Assembly (NCBI GenBank): GCA_023228995.1
Contig: JALOAD010000008.1
Location: 21,509 to 85,508, forward strand
Length of the DNA stretch: 64,000 bases
Direction of reading: 5' to 3'
DNA from: Candidatus Muiribacterium halophilum
Lineage (GTDB): Bacteria; Muiribacteriota; Muiribacteriia; Muiribacteriales; Muiribacteriaceae
Shown here: piece after piece, positions 25,991-33,861 of the stretch
Numbering within the stretch: the stretch's first letter is position 1
Layout: each line of letters begins with the position of its first letter
Notes under the pieces: generated by a model
What the model was told of the DNA's origin: nothing
Database searches by the model: none
Seen by the model: only the letters and a program-made list of their open reading frames with translations
Translations under genes and position numbers: made by a program

Positions 25991-26839
25991 TTACACAATA
26001 TGTTTATAAGGATTGAATATAATATAATCTAAATTCACTTTTTTGTTAAGCAATTTTTTAATTAAATCTGTTTCTATCATCTTTGAATTTACAACAATTC
26101 CAGCGAGTTCTAATTTATTTTCAAAAAAAATATTATATTTTTTTCTTATTTTTTTCCATTGTGCAAAATCAAGAAATATCTTTGTCATATCTTCAAAAAC
26201 TATATTTTTAATATCTTTTTCAATATTAGAAATTTTATTCAAAGTAATAATACCTTTTATTTTTTTATATAAAATATTTTTATATTCATCTGAAACTTCT
26301 GAATAATCATTTATTTGAAAGATTTTTTCAATACTTTTATTTAAAGAATTATTTTCTATAAAAAAAATATAAAAAAAAACAGAATTCTCCACTGAAGATA
26401 TTTGTGTTACTCTGTCTCCAGCACCATCAACAAATATAGTATTTACATGCTTTTTAACAATTTTTATTATATTTCCAAGATAATCGTTTGTTTCTGGACC
26501 TATAAGACTTATCCTTGCCCGCCTGCCAGCACGGGCAAAGACTAATCTTCCTTCAACAGTTTTATATGGAAAAACTTCATAAATACAAAAATCTCCCCCA
26601 CTTTTATGTATTTCATGTTCTGTGGTTACTATAAAATCATTTTTTTCTACAAAAACTCTAGGTTTAATATTACCAAAAACACTATCTGTAATCTCACCAT
26701 CAATTCCTATTGTCAATCTACAAAATTCAGTTTTATCTCTCATTTTATTAGAAAGATAATTTAAAAAAGTAGTTTTTCCTGAATTCTTACTTGTACCAGA
26801 AACAAATACAGTTTTTCCTATAAATTTATTAAAATCCAT
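25991..26839 (-). CDS. kamB: P-loop protein, probable lysine 5,6-aminomutase reactivase subunit
   Basis: 282 residues with a P-loop near the start (GTSKNSGKTTFLNY) and a hydrophobic strand IFVDGAGDR that may act as Walker B. It sits between kamA and kamC, the position of kamB. Residues 101-110 (FARAGRRARI) are encoded by a patch that is 71% GC in an AT-rich gene and contains the palindrome TTGCCCG/CGGGCAA (26515-26538). This may be an inserted repeat that kept the frame. The remainder of the sequence reads as a normal, uninterrupted gene. The kamB assignment depends mainly on context. Confidence 0.82.
   Translation of the reverse strand: MDFNKFIGKTVFVSGTSKNSGKTTFLNYLSNKMRDKTEFCRLTIGIDGEITDSVFGNIKPRVFVEKNDFIVTTEHEIHKSGGDFCIYEVFPYKTVEGRLVFARAGRRARISLIGPETNDYLGNIIKIVKKHVNTIFVDGAGDRVTQISSVENSVFFYIFFIENNSLNKSIEKIFQINDYSEVSDEYKNILYKKIKGIITLNKISNIEKDIKNIVFEDMTKIFLDFAQWKKIRKKYNIFFENKLELAGIVVNSKMIETDLIKKLLNKKVNLDYIIFNPYKHIV
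26515..26538. repeat. GC-rich palindrome inside kamB
   Basis: A perfect 7-bp inverted repeat TTGCCCG (26515-26521) and CGGGCAA (26532-26538) around a 10-base loop. Seventeen of 24 bases are G or C, in sharp contrast with the surrounding coding sequence. Confidence 0.7.
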
Positions 26840-26859
26840 TAAATAAATCCTGTAGAAAT

Positions 26860-28122
26860 TTATTTCTTATCCCGATCATTTCTTACAAGACCTTTCGGTT
26901 CAAGTGCAAGTTTTTCTCCGTTAAGAAGTTTAGCAATTCCTGTAAGCGGGCCGTATTTTTCTTCTTTACATAATTCACACCAGCATTCAGAAAATATATT
27001 CTGTGGTTGAGTATAAGTTGTTATAACTCCTTCATAGTTTCTAAGAACTACTCTTCTATCAGACTGAGAAACAATATAATTAGGCATTACAGGGATTTTT
27101 CCTCCACCACCTGGAGCATCGACTACAAATGTAGGAACAGCCATTCCAGTTGTATGACCCCTTAAATTTTCTATTATTTCAATTCCTTTTGATATAGATG
27201 TTCTAAAATGAGCAATTCCCTTTGAAAGATCACATTGATATATATAATAAGGTTTAACTCTTATTTTTAAAAGTTCATGAACAAGTTTTTTCATTATTCT
27301 TGGACAATCATTAACATCTCTTAAAAGAACACTCTGATTCCCAACAGGTATTCCATTATCAGCAAGTTTTTCACATGCAATTCTTGATGATTCAGTTATT
27401 TCAGAATAATGATTAAAATGAGTATTAACATAAATAGGATGATATTTTTTTAACATATTTACAAGTGAATCTGTAATTCTCATTGGCATTACAACTGGAG
27501 TTCTTGAACCTATTCTAATTATTTCAACATGTTCAATAGCTCTAATTTTTTTTATTACATATTCAAGAGAATTGTCATCAAGAGTAAGCGGATCTCCACC
27601 AGATATAAGAACATCTCTAATTTCTTTATGCTTTTTTATATATTCAACAGCTTTATCAATATTATCTTTTGGCATATGAACATCTTCAAACCCCACCATT
27701 CTTCTTCTTGTACAATGTCTGCAATTCATAGAACATATATTTGTAACTAATAAAAGAACTCTATCTGGATATCTATGAGTAAGTCCGGGAACTGGTGAAT
27801 CAACATCTTCATGAAGTGGATCATCAAGATCAGATATATCATCATTTAATTCTTTAATATCAGGAACACCCTGTAATCTTACCGAACATAACTTATATGA
27901 TTTATCCATTAAAGCTGCATAATATGGAGTTATAGCCATTCTAAATTTTTCAAGACATTTTTTTAAATTTGTTTTTTCCTTTTCATCAATCGGAAGAACT
28001 TTTTCAAGAGTTTCAATATCTTTTATATTATTTCTCATCTGCCATTTCCAGTCATTCCACTGTTCTTCTGTAACATCTTTAAATAAAGGTATTTTATTAT
28101 ACTCAACCTTATTAAATTTCAT
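26860..28122 (-). CDS. kamA: L-lysine 2,3-aminomutase
   Basis: 420 residues. The radical SAM cluster is CSMNCRHC at residues 130-137. The PLP-binding Lys is Lys342 in DAPGGGGKIPVMPNY. The four zinc-ligand cysteines known from clostridial KamA are all present (Cys273, Cys380, Cys382, Cys385). This length and the complete zinc site fit the catabolic enzyme and not the shorter EpmB type. It converts L-lysine to L-beta-lysine, the entry step of fermentation. It is followed by kamB after 20 bp and preceded by kdd by 14 bp. Confidence 0.97.
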   Translation of the reverse strand: MKFNKVEYNKIPLFKDVTEEQWNDWKWQMRNNIKDIETLEKVLPIDEKEKTNLKKCLEKFRMAITPYYAALMDKSYKLCSVRLQGVPDIKELNDDISDLDDPLHEDVDSPVPGLTHRYPDRVLLLVTNICSMNCRHCTRRRMVGFEDVHMPKDNIDKAVEYIKKHKEIRDVLISGGDPLTLDDNSLEYVIKKIRAIEHVEIIRIGSRTPVVMPMRITDSLVNMLKKYHPIYVNTHFNHYSEITESSRIACEKLADNGIPVGNQSVLLRDVNDCPRIMKKLVHELLKIRVKPYYIYQCDLSKGIAHFRTSISKGIEIIENLRGHTTGMAVPTFVVDAPGGGGKIPVMPNYIVSQSDRRVVLRNYEGVITTYTQPQNIFSECWCELCKEEKYGPLTGIAKLLNGEKLALEPKGLVRNDRDKK

Positions 28123-28136
28123 ATTATTCTCCTCCT

Positions 28137-29177
28137 TTATACATATAATCTCTCATAAAGTTCTCTTATTTGTGATGATTCTCTAACAATATCAAGTGTC
28201 AAATCAGCATGACCTTTTGTATAACCATTTCCAACAATCATATCAACATCTTTTCCAACACCTTCAGCACCAAGTGCTGCTTTTGTAAAAGAAGTCGCCA
28301 TTGAAAAAAAGTAAACAAGTCCTTTATCTTTACACATCATTATTGATGCCATTTCTGTATTTTCAATATTTACAGAATTAATAACTACATCTGCAAGTTC
28401 TCCATTTGTATATTTGGAAATTTCTTCATAACATAAAAGTGCATCACAAGCATTTAATTTTAAAATAACATCACATATTCCAAGTTTTTTTAAGTTTTCA
28501 ATATTATTATCAGAATATTCAATACCAATTATCTTTCCATTTCTTCCAACACGCTTTCTTGCCTCATAAGCACATAAAACACCAGATTTCCCACCTGCTC
28601 CAATAATAACTACAGTATTATTAAGCTTTACAAATCTCGCAGTCTGTGCTGGAGCTCCACATACATCAAGTACTGCTAGAGCTAAAGAAGCTGGAATATC
28701 ATCTGGTAAAACTGAATATATACCACTTTCAAATAGAATAGCCTGAGCTTTAACAATAACTTGATCTATTTGTTTTTTTACTTCTATTATTTTTTCTATT
28801 TTTAACGGAGTTAATGAAAGTGATACAAGAGAAGCAATTTTGTCACCTTCTTTAAGTTTTATTTTATTTTTTAATAAATTGCCAATTTTTTTTACTTTTC
28901 CAATAAACATTCCACCAGAACCAGTTACAGGATTTTGCATTTTCCCTTTTTCTTCAACAATATTTAGTATTATTTCTTTAATTTTTTCAGAGTTATTTTC
29001 AGCTTGTTCTTTTATCTGAGTAAAAGATGCTGAATCAATATTAAGTATTTCAACATCAACAAGTATTTCATTATCATAAATTAAAGAAAAATCATTATTT
29101 ATTTTTTTTGCAGGTTGCGGAAGAACTCCAACAGGTTCAATAACTCTATGTGCACCAAAAGGGTTTCCTTTTTGCAT
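28137..29177 (-). CDS. kdd: L-erythro-3,5-diaminohexanoate dehydrogenase
   Basis: 346 residues. The N-terminus GNPFGAHRVIEPVGVLPQPA is characteristic of Kdd. A Rossmann motif (VVIIGAGGKSGVLCA) lies near residues 190-205, and GVGKDVDMIVGNGYTKGHAD near the end is conserved in the family. It oxidises 3,5-diaminohexanoate to 3-keto-5-aminohexanoate with NAD(P)+ and release of ammonia. It begins 3 bp after kce and precedes kamA by 14 bp, in the middle of the lysine operon. Confidence 0.95.
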   Translation of the reverse strand: MQKGNPFGAHRVIEPVGVLPQPAKKINNDFSLIYDNEILVDVEILNIDSASFTQIKEQAENNSEKIKEIILNIVEEKGKMQNPVTGSGGMFIGKVKKIGNLLKNKIKLKEGDKIASLVSLSLTPLKIEKIIEVKKQIDQVIVKAQAILFESGIYSVLPDDIPASLALAVLDVCGAPAQTARFVKLNNTVVIIGAGGKSGVLCAYEARKRVGRNGKIIGIEYSDNNIENLKKLGICDVILKLNACDALLCYEEISKYTNGELADVVINSVNIENTEMASIMMCKDKGLVYFFSMATSFTKAALGAEGVGKDVDMIVGNGYTKGHADLTLDIVRESSQIRELYERLYV

Positions 29178-29180
29178 TTA

Positions 29181-30002
29181 TCATCCCTCCTTTAATTTTA
29201 ATAATTTTCTAACATCTTGAGGTTTTGCAATTTCAAGACCAGCTTCTTTTGATATTCTAACTGCTCTCTCGACAAGCTCAGCATTATTTTTTGCAAGAAC
29301 TCCTTTAGAATAATAAATATTATCTTCAAATCCAACTCTTAAAAATCCTCCCAAATCAATTGCTCCAAAATGAGCCATAAGTGAAGCTCTACCCCCAATA
29401 CCAATAACAGTAAAATGACTACCTAAAGGCAATCTGCTGACAAAAATATTAAGGTTTTCTGAAGAATAAGGTACTCCACCAGGTACATTTAATACAAATC
29501 CATAATGAAATGGTGGTTTTAAAATACCTTCTTTAATAAGAACATGGGATGCATATATATGAGAAAGATCAAAACATTCAAGAGTTGGTCTAACTTTATA
29601 TTTTTCCATTTCAATTGCAAACTCTCTCATAATTGGAAGAGTATTCACAATATATTCATCTCCAAAATTTACCGTACCACAATCAAGAGATGCCATATCA
29701 GGTGAAAGTCTAACTGGTTGAAGTCTTTCTTCAGGAGTCATTCCAACTGCTCCCCCTGTTGTAACTTCAATAACTATATCGCATTTTTGTCTTATAAGTT
29801 CAATAGCTTTTTTGAATACTTCAATATCCTGAGTAGGATTGCCATTTTTATCTCTTACATGAAGATGTACAATTGAAGCACCAGCTAAATAAGCTTCATA
29901 AGTAGAAACAGCAATTTCTTCAGGCGTAACTGGCAATGCTGGATTATGTTTTTTGGTAGTTTCGGCACCCGAAACAGCACAGGTAATTATCATTTTTTTC
30001 AT
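29181..30002 (-). CDS. kce: 3-keto-5-aminohexanoate cleavage enzyme
   Basis: 273 residues of the BKACE (DUF849) family. The zinc ligands His46 and His48 in SIVHLHVRDKNG and the Glu of RVGFEDN near residue 230 are present, as is the N-terminal CAVSGAETTKKHNPALP. It condenses and cleaves 3-keto-5-aminohexanoate with acetyl-CoA, giving acetoacetate and 3-aminobutyryl-CoA. BKACE members vary in substrate, but position between atoA and kdd makes this the Kce of lysine degradation. Confidence 0.95.
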   Translation of the reverse strand: MKKMIITCAVSGAETTKKHNPALPVTPEEIAVSTYEAYLAGASIVHLHVRDKNGNPTQDIEVFKKAIELIRQKCDIVIEVTTGGAVGMTPEERLQPVRLSPDMASLDCGTVNFGDEYIVNTLPIMREFAIEMEKYKVRPTLECFDLSHIYASHVLIKEGILKPPFHYGFVLNVPGGVPYSSENLNIFVSRLPLGSHFTVIGIGGRASLMAHFGAIDLGGFLRVGFEDNIYYSKGVLAKNNAELVERAVRISKEAGLEIAKPQDVRKLLKLKEG

Positions 30003-30010
30003 ACTTTCTC

Positions 30011-30676
30011 CTAAAATCTACCTAAATTTTCTGATATAGTTAATTTAGCTTTTGTATTTTCAATAACAAATTCAAGTGTTGTATCTTCTGATATTTCTTC
30101 AAGTAAAAGTCCATTTTTTGTAACAGAAATAACTGCAAGATCCGTTACTATCTTATCTACTACATTAACTCCTGTCAAAGGAAGAGAGCATTTTTCAAGA
30201 ATTTTAGAATTACCATGTTTATCAATATGTTCCATAGCAATTATAACTTTTTTAGCTCCGGTTACAAGATCCATTGCTCCACCCATTCCAGGAACCATTT
30301 TCCCGGGTATCATATAATTTGCAAGATTACCATGAGAATCCACCTCTAATGCTCCAAGCACAGTTGCATCAAGATGTCCTCCTCTAATAATCCCAAAAGA
30401 CATTGTTGAATCAAAAAAACACCCACCATTTTGTATAGTTACAAATGCTCCGCCTGCATTAATAAGGTCAGCATCTTCTTGCCCTACTTGACATGCTTTT
30501 CCAAGTCCTGTAAATCCATTCTCAGAATGAAGAAGTATTGTCTTATCATCAGGAAGAAAATCAGCACATAGAGTTGGAAGTCCAATGCCAAGATTTACAA
30601 GTGAATTATCAGGAAATTCCTTAACTATTCTTTTTGCTATCTTTTCTCTTTTCAATTGCTTTTCATTTTTAATCAT
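30011..30676 (-). CDS. atoA: Acetoacetate CoA-transferase, beta subunit
   Basis: 221 residues from the ATG at 30676, with GGAGG five bases upstream. The catalytic Glu52 lies in LLHSENGFTGLG, the family signature of the subunit that carries the CoA thioester intermediate. The overlap of 8 bp with atoD (ATGATTAA) indicates coupled translation. It transfers CoA to acetoacetate released by Kce, forming acetoacetyl-CoA; the donor is likely butyryl-CoA or acetyl-CoA. Confidence 0.94.
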   Translation of the reverse strand: MIKNEKQLKREKIAKRIVKEFPDNSLVNLGIGLPTLCADFLPDDKTILLHSENGFTGLGKACQVGQEDADLINAGGAFVTIQNGGCFFDSTMSFGIIRGGHLDATVLGALEVDSHGNLANYMIPGKMVPGMGGAMDLVTGAKKVIIAMEHIDKHGNSKILEKCSLPLTGVNVVDKIVTDLAVISVTKNGLLLEEISEDTTLEFVIENTKAKLTISENLGRF

Positions 30677-31331
30677 TTTTGCCTCCAACTACTATAGTAT
30701 TGACAAAAACACCTGGAACAGTAATATTTTCATTTTCAATTTGTCCGGTTTTTACTAATTTTTTAGTTTCAATTATTGTATTTTCACCTGCCATTGCCAT
30801 TACAACATTAAAATTCTTAGCAGATTTTGCTATAAAAGCATTTCCAAATTCATCACAAATATTTGAACTTATTAAAGAGAATTCAGCTTTTAAAGCTTCT
30901 TCAAGAATATATTTAATTCCATCGACTTCAATTATCTTTTTACCTTTTTCAACTTCAGTTCCAACACCTGTTGGAGTAAGTATTCCACCAAGTCCAGTTC
31001 CACCAGCTCGTATTTTTTCAGCAAGAGAACCTTGTGGAACAAGAATAACTTCTAGTTCTCCTGAATTCATTTGTTGTCCTGCTATTGGATTAAGTCCAAT
31101 ATGTGAAGCTATGAGTTTTTTCACTCTTTTCTCTACTATAAGTCTTCCTACACCTGGTTTGTCTGGATAACCTGCATCATTACAAATAATTGTTAAATCT
31201 TTTGTTCCTTGTTCTACTAAAGCATCAATTAGAGATAAAGGCTGTCCACAACACATAAAACCTGATATCATTATTGTTGCTCCATCTTTAATAATTTTTA
31301 CACTATCAGCTGGATTTAATACTTTTTTCAT
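30669..31331 (-). CDS. atoD: Acetoacetate CoA-transferase, alpha subunit
   Basis: 220 residues. Typical alpha-subunit features are DGATIMISGFMCCGQP near the N-terminus, VPQGSLAEKIRAGGTGLGG in the middle and the final VPGVFVNTIVVGGK. It partners AtoA. It is the first gene of the lysine operon, with an extended -10 promoter at 31358-31366 and the ribosome-binding site AAGGGG. Placing the CoA-transferase first is a distinctive order for the cluster. Confidence 0.94.
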   Translation of the reverse strand: MKKVLNPADSVKIIKDGATIMISGFMCCGQPLSLIDALVEQGTKDLTIICNDAGYPDKPGVGRLIVEKRVKKLIASHIGLNPIAGQQMNSGELEVILVPQGSLAEKIRAGGTGLGGILTPTGVGTEVEKGKKIIEVDGIKYILEEALKAEFSLISSNICDEFGNAFIAKSAKNFNVVMAMAGENTIIETKKLVKTGQIENENITVPGVFVNTIVVGGKND

Positions 31332-31357
31332 ATTATCCCCTTGATTTTTTTGTGTTT

Positions 31358-31366
31358 ATTATAACA
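31358..31366 (-). promoter_or_regulatory. Extended -10 promoter of the atoD-kal lysine operon
   Basis: TGTTATAAT on the minus strand: a perfect TATAAT (31358-31363) with TG one base upstream. No strong -35 box is seen, as is usual for extended -10 promoters. It lies about 27 bp before the atoD ATG. Confidence 0.7.
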
Positions 31367-31525
31367 GAAAATGATAGAAAATAGAAATATCACTAATCAT
31401 AACATTAAAAATGTTATTTGCTTTGATTTAGTTATACAAAAGATTTTGCATTATGTAAAAAAAGCAAACAAATGTTTTGCTTTAGATTTACCGGAAAGAT
31501 TTAATAAAATAATTAAAAATATTTT

Positions 31526-33376
31526 TTAGAATTTTTTTCTATAGTTCATAATAAGATTTGTATTGTCAAAACTTCCATCACCTTTTTTCCCTGAGTGATC
31601 AATCATTTCTACTCCAAATTCATAAAACGAATTATTCCCAGTCCTGCTTTCAAGACCAGCATAGAATTTCCCTTCTGTATAGTTTTTTAAACCACTAGAA
31701 TCACTAAAATCAGTTCCTAGTTTAATTACTTTCCCATCTTTTGAAAATATCTGTAATTCAAATCCAATTGAATTTATATCTTCAAGAGCATTATCGTTAT
31801 CAAAAGCATCTTGAGAATCATGAGATAATACCTCTGCATAACCATTGATTTCTCTATATGCATCTATAAATTTGTTGAAATCAACCCTTGTGGTTTGTGC
31901 TTTTCTAATAATATTTTTATACAAAGTTGTATTTTCATTTGAAGTATGAGATATAACTGTATTATAACCAAATAATTGTTTATTTAACGTAAGATTGATT
32001 ACTGTATCCTCATCTGACTGTGCTTTTAATGCTAAATCCTGTTGATCTGAAATCAGATAATTAAACTGATAAAAAGTTTCTCCAATATTATAAAAAACTG
32101 ACAATCCTTTATCTTCTGTAATATATGAAGAATTAGCATTTTCATCATTTTTATATCTTACAGCAGCAGATAATTTATCATTAAATCTTCTATAATAATC
32201 TAAAGACATAATAGTTTTTTCAGAAGACGGTGTGTTATATGAACGGTAATTATTAATATTATCACCGGCAAGATAAAGATTTTCTGCAAAAATATAATTT
32301 ACATTAAGCTTTTTTATAATATCATCCCTATCAAATGCAAGTGAATATCCTATTGAATCATTATTTGCTGAAATATTATCAACAGTACTCTGGGCAATAC
32401 CAGCTTCGTATTTAAAACTTCTATGTTCTCCATTAAAAAACACAATATTCTGATTTATATCAGAAGAAATTCCAGGAATTATTCCAAATATTTCACCTTT
32501 TCTTTTTAAAAATGAAACATTTCCATTTTTTAACGAATAAGAAAATATATCATCATTAATATCATCATTGCTATTCATTCTTCTGACAAATTGCATTTTT
32601 CCAAAATCAACCATAAAATAATCTGTAGAAAGTCCTGCTTTGTTCAAAAAGAAAAAGTCATCCTGAACAAGATCTGAATATTCAAGAGAAAAATATTTAT
32701 CATAGTATTTCATCCAAGCATTTATATCAGAGCCAGAATCTCTATACCAAGTATCAATATGCAGATTAAATTTATTTGCAGGGTTACTTGGATTTACACT
32801 TTCAATATCAACCCAATTTTTCAATGTACTTTCCTGACCTTTTTCAGGATTAAAGTATTCCCATAATGCTTTATTATTTGAATCATAATATTCACCAGTA
32901 AAATCATAACTTATTTTTGTTACAAAATTTTCTATCTTAGCAGTTTGATATTCAGGCATATCCATCTTTTTTTTCTTAGATTGAACTTTTGTATCGACAG
33001 GAAGATCTAATCTTTTTTCAAATTTTCTAATTCTTTCTTCGATTTTTGTAGATTCAGAGGAGAATAAAAAATTAATTTCATCTGAAAATTCAATTACAAG
33101 ATTTAATATGTTTTTAATATCATAATAAGTAAGTCTTTCCATATAAAGTCTATCATCTGTATTAGTAAGAAGCATAACAGATAAAACCGCCATATCTTTT
33201 CTGGTTATTATAGAACCTTTTTTATATATTTCAGGTGCAATAATAAGTTTTCTTAACATAAGATCTTCTATAATTGGATAACTAAAATGATTTTCTGCTA
33301 GTATTGAATTTAATGCTGCAAAACTAGGAACAAAATATATAAGAACAAAAAAGATAAATAATGCCTTTTTTATCAC
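31526..33376 (-). CDS. SLH-domain porin-like outer membrane protein
   Basis: 616 residues from a GTG start with GGAGG four bases upstream. There is a signal peptide ending FVPSFA. An SLH-like segment follows (residues 25-105: IIEDLMLRKL, IITRKDMAVLSVML and VIEFSDEINFLF), then a short coiled coil (IEERIRKFEKRLD, about 107-120). From residue 140 to the end it is alternating beta strands rich in Tyr, Asn and Ser and ends in NLIMNYRKKF with a terminal Phe, as in barrel proteins. The order SLH, coiled coil, barrel is that of SLH porins (OmpM/SlpA type), which span from peptidoglycan to outer membrane. It appears monocistronic. Pore function is inferred. Confidence 0.82.
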   Translation of the reverse strand: MIKKALFIFFVLIYFVPSFAALNSILAENHFSYPIIEDLMLRKLIIAPEIYKKGSIITRKDMAVLSVMLLTNTDDRLYMERLTYYDIKNILNLVIEFSDEINFLFSSESTKIEERIRKFEKRLDLPVDTKVQSKKKKMDMPEYQTAKIENFVTKISYDFTGEYYDSNNKALWEYFNPEKGQESTLKNWVDIESVNPSNPANKFNLHIDTWYRDSGSDINAWMKYYDKYFSLEYSDLVQDDFFFLNKAGLSTDYFMVDFGKMQFVRRMNSNDDINDDIFSYSLKNGNVSFLKRKGEIFGIIPGISSDINQNIVFFNGEHRSFKYEAGIAQSTVDNISANNDSIGYSLAFDRDDIIKKLNVNYIFAENLYLAGDNINNYRSYNTPSSEKTIMSLDYYRRFNDKLSAAVRYKNDENANSSYITEDKGLSVFYNIGETFYQFNYLISDQQDLALKAQSDEDTVINLTLNKQLFGYNTVISHTSNENTTLYKNIIRKAQTTRVDFNKFIDAYREINGYAEVLSHDSQDAFDNDNALEDINSIGFELQIFSKDGKVIKLGTDFSDSSGLKNYTEGKFYAGLESRTGNNSFYEFGVEMIDHSGKKGDGSFDNTNLIMNYRKKF

Positions 33377-33861
33377 ATTTCCTCCGCGGAATATATAGTA
33401 TTAATATTTTCGGAAAAATTCCTAATACTCTTAAATTTAATTTAAATAAATTCTAAAATCTTTAACTGTTTTCTTCTAATTTAATCTAAGAAAATTAATT
33501 TTTTTTCATTTTCTAGTTTTAGATTTTATACAAATATTAAAAAAAATATGTCTGTTGGGAATTAAGAGAACTCGATATAAGTTTTTCAATTAAAATAAAG
33601 TATGAAGGATTTTCTATAAACAAAAGCAAAAAAAAAATCTACTCGGTAACTTGAGTGAACGTTGCGAAGCATATAATATACGGAGGTATTATAAGTGAAC
33701 ATTTGATAATGTGGAATGTAAAAATGTTCAGTGAACATTAATTTTGACAGACATATTTGTTTTAATCGTATTTATAGGATTTTCAATTTCATGTGGTCTG
33801 ATTTACAAATGTTAATATTTCTTTGATAAAGTTATGTATAAAGAAAATGTTTTTATATTTT
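33377..33861. repeat. Repeat-rich intergenic region with a small element flanked by inverted repeats
   Basis: No gene is supported. Positions 33521-33640 are homologous to the reverse complement of about 56275-56389. A 12-bp perfect inverted repeat AAATATGTCTGT (33544-33555) and ACAGACATATTT (33747-33758) bounds a segment of 215 bp. That segment also contains GTGAACATTT and AAATGTTC words able to pair. Size and structure resemble a miniature mobile element remnant. Confidence 0.65.

Noticed and set aside
30679-31170. 163-codon plus-strand frame opposite atoD
   Set aside because: It is antisense to a well-conserved gene with intact family motifs; the frame is a shadow of codon bias.
31332-31525. 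Possible lysine or cobalamin riboswitch before the lysine operon
   Set aside because: The distance from the predicted start site to atoD is under 30 bases, too short, and no conserved riboswitch boxes are visible.
31371-31529. Plus-strand ORF of 52 codons in the atoD upstream gap
   Set aside because: No ribosome-binding site, it overlaps the atoD promoter on the other strand, and its product resembles nothing; it is most likely chance in AT-rich DNA.
33650-33735. Plus-strand frame starting GTGAACGTTGCG in the repeat region
   Set aside because: Short, lacks a ribosome-binding site and lies inside a repeat-bounded element.
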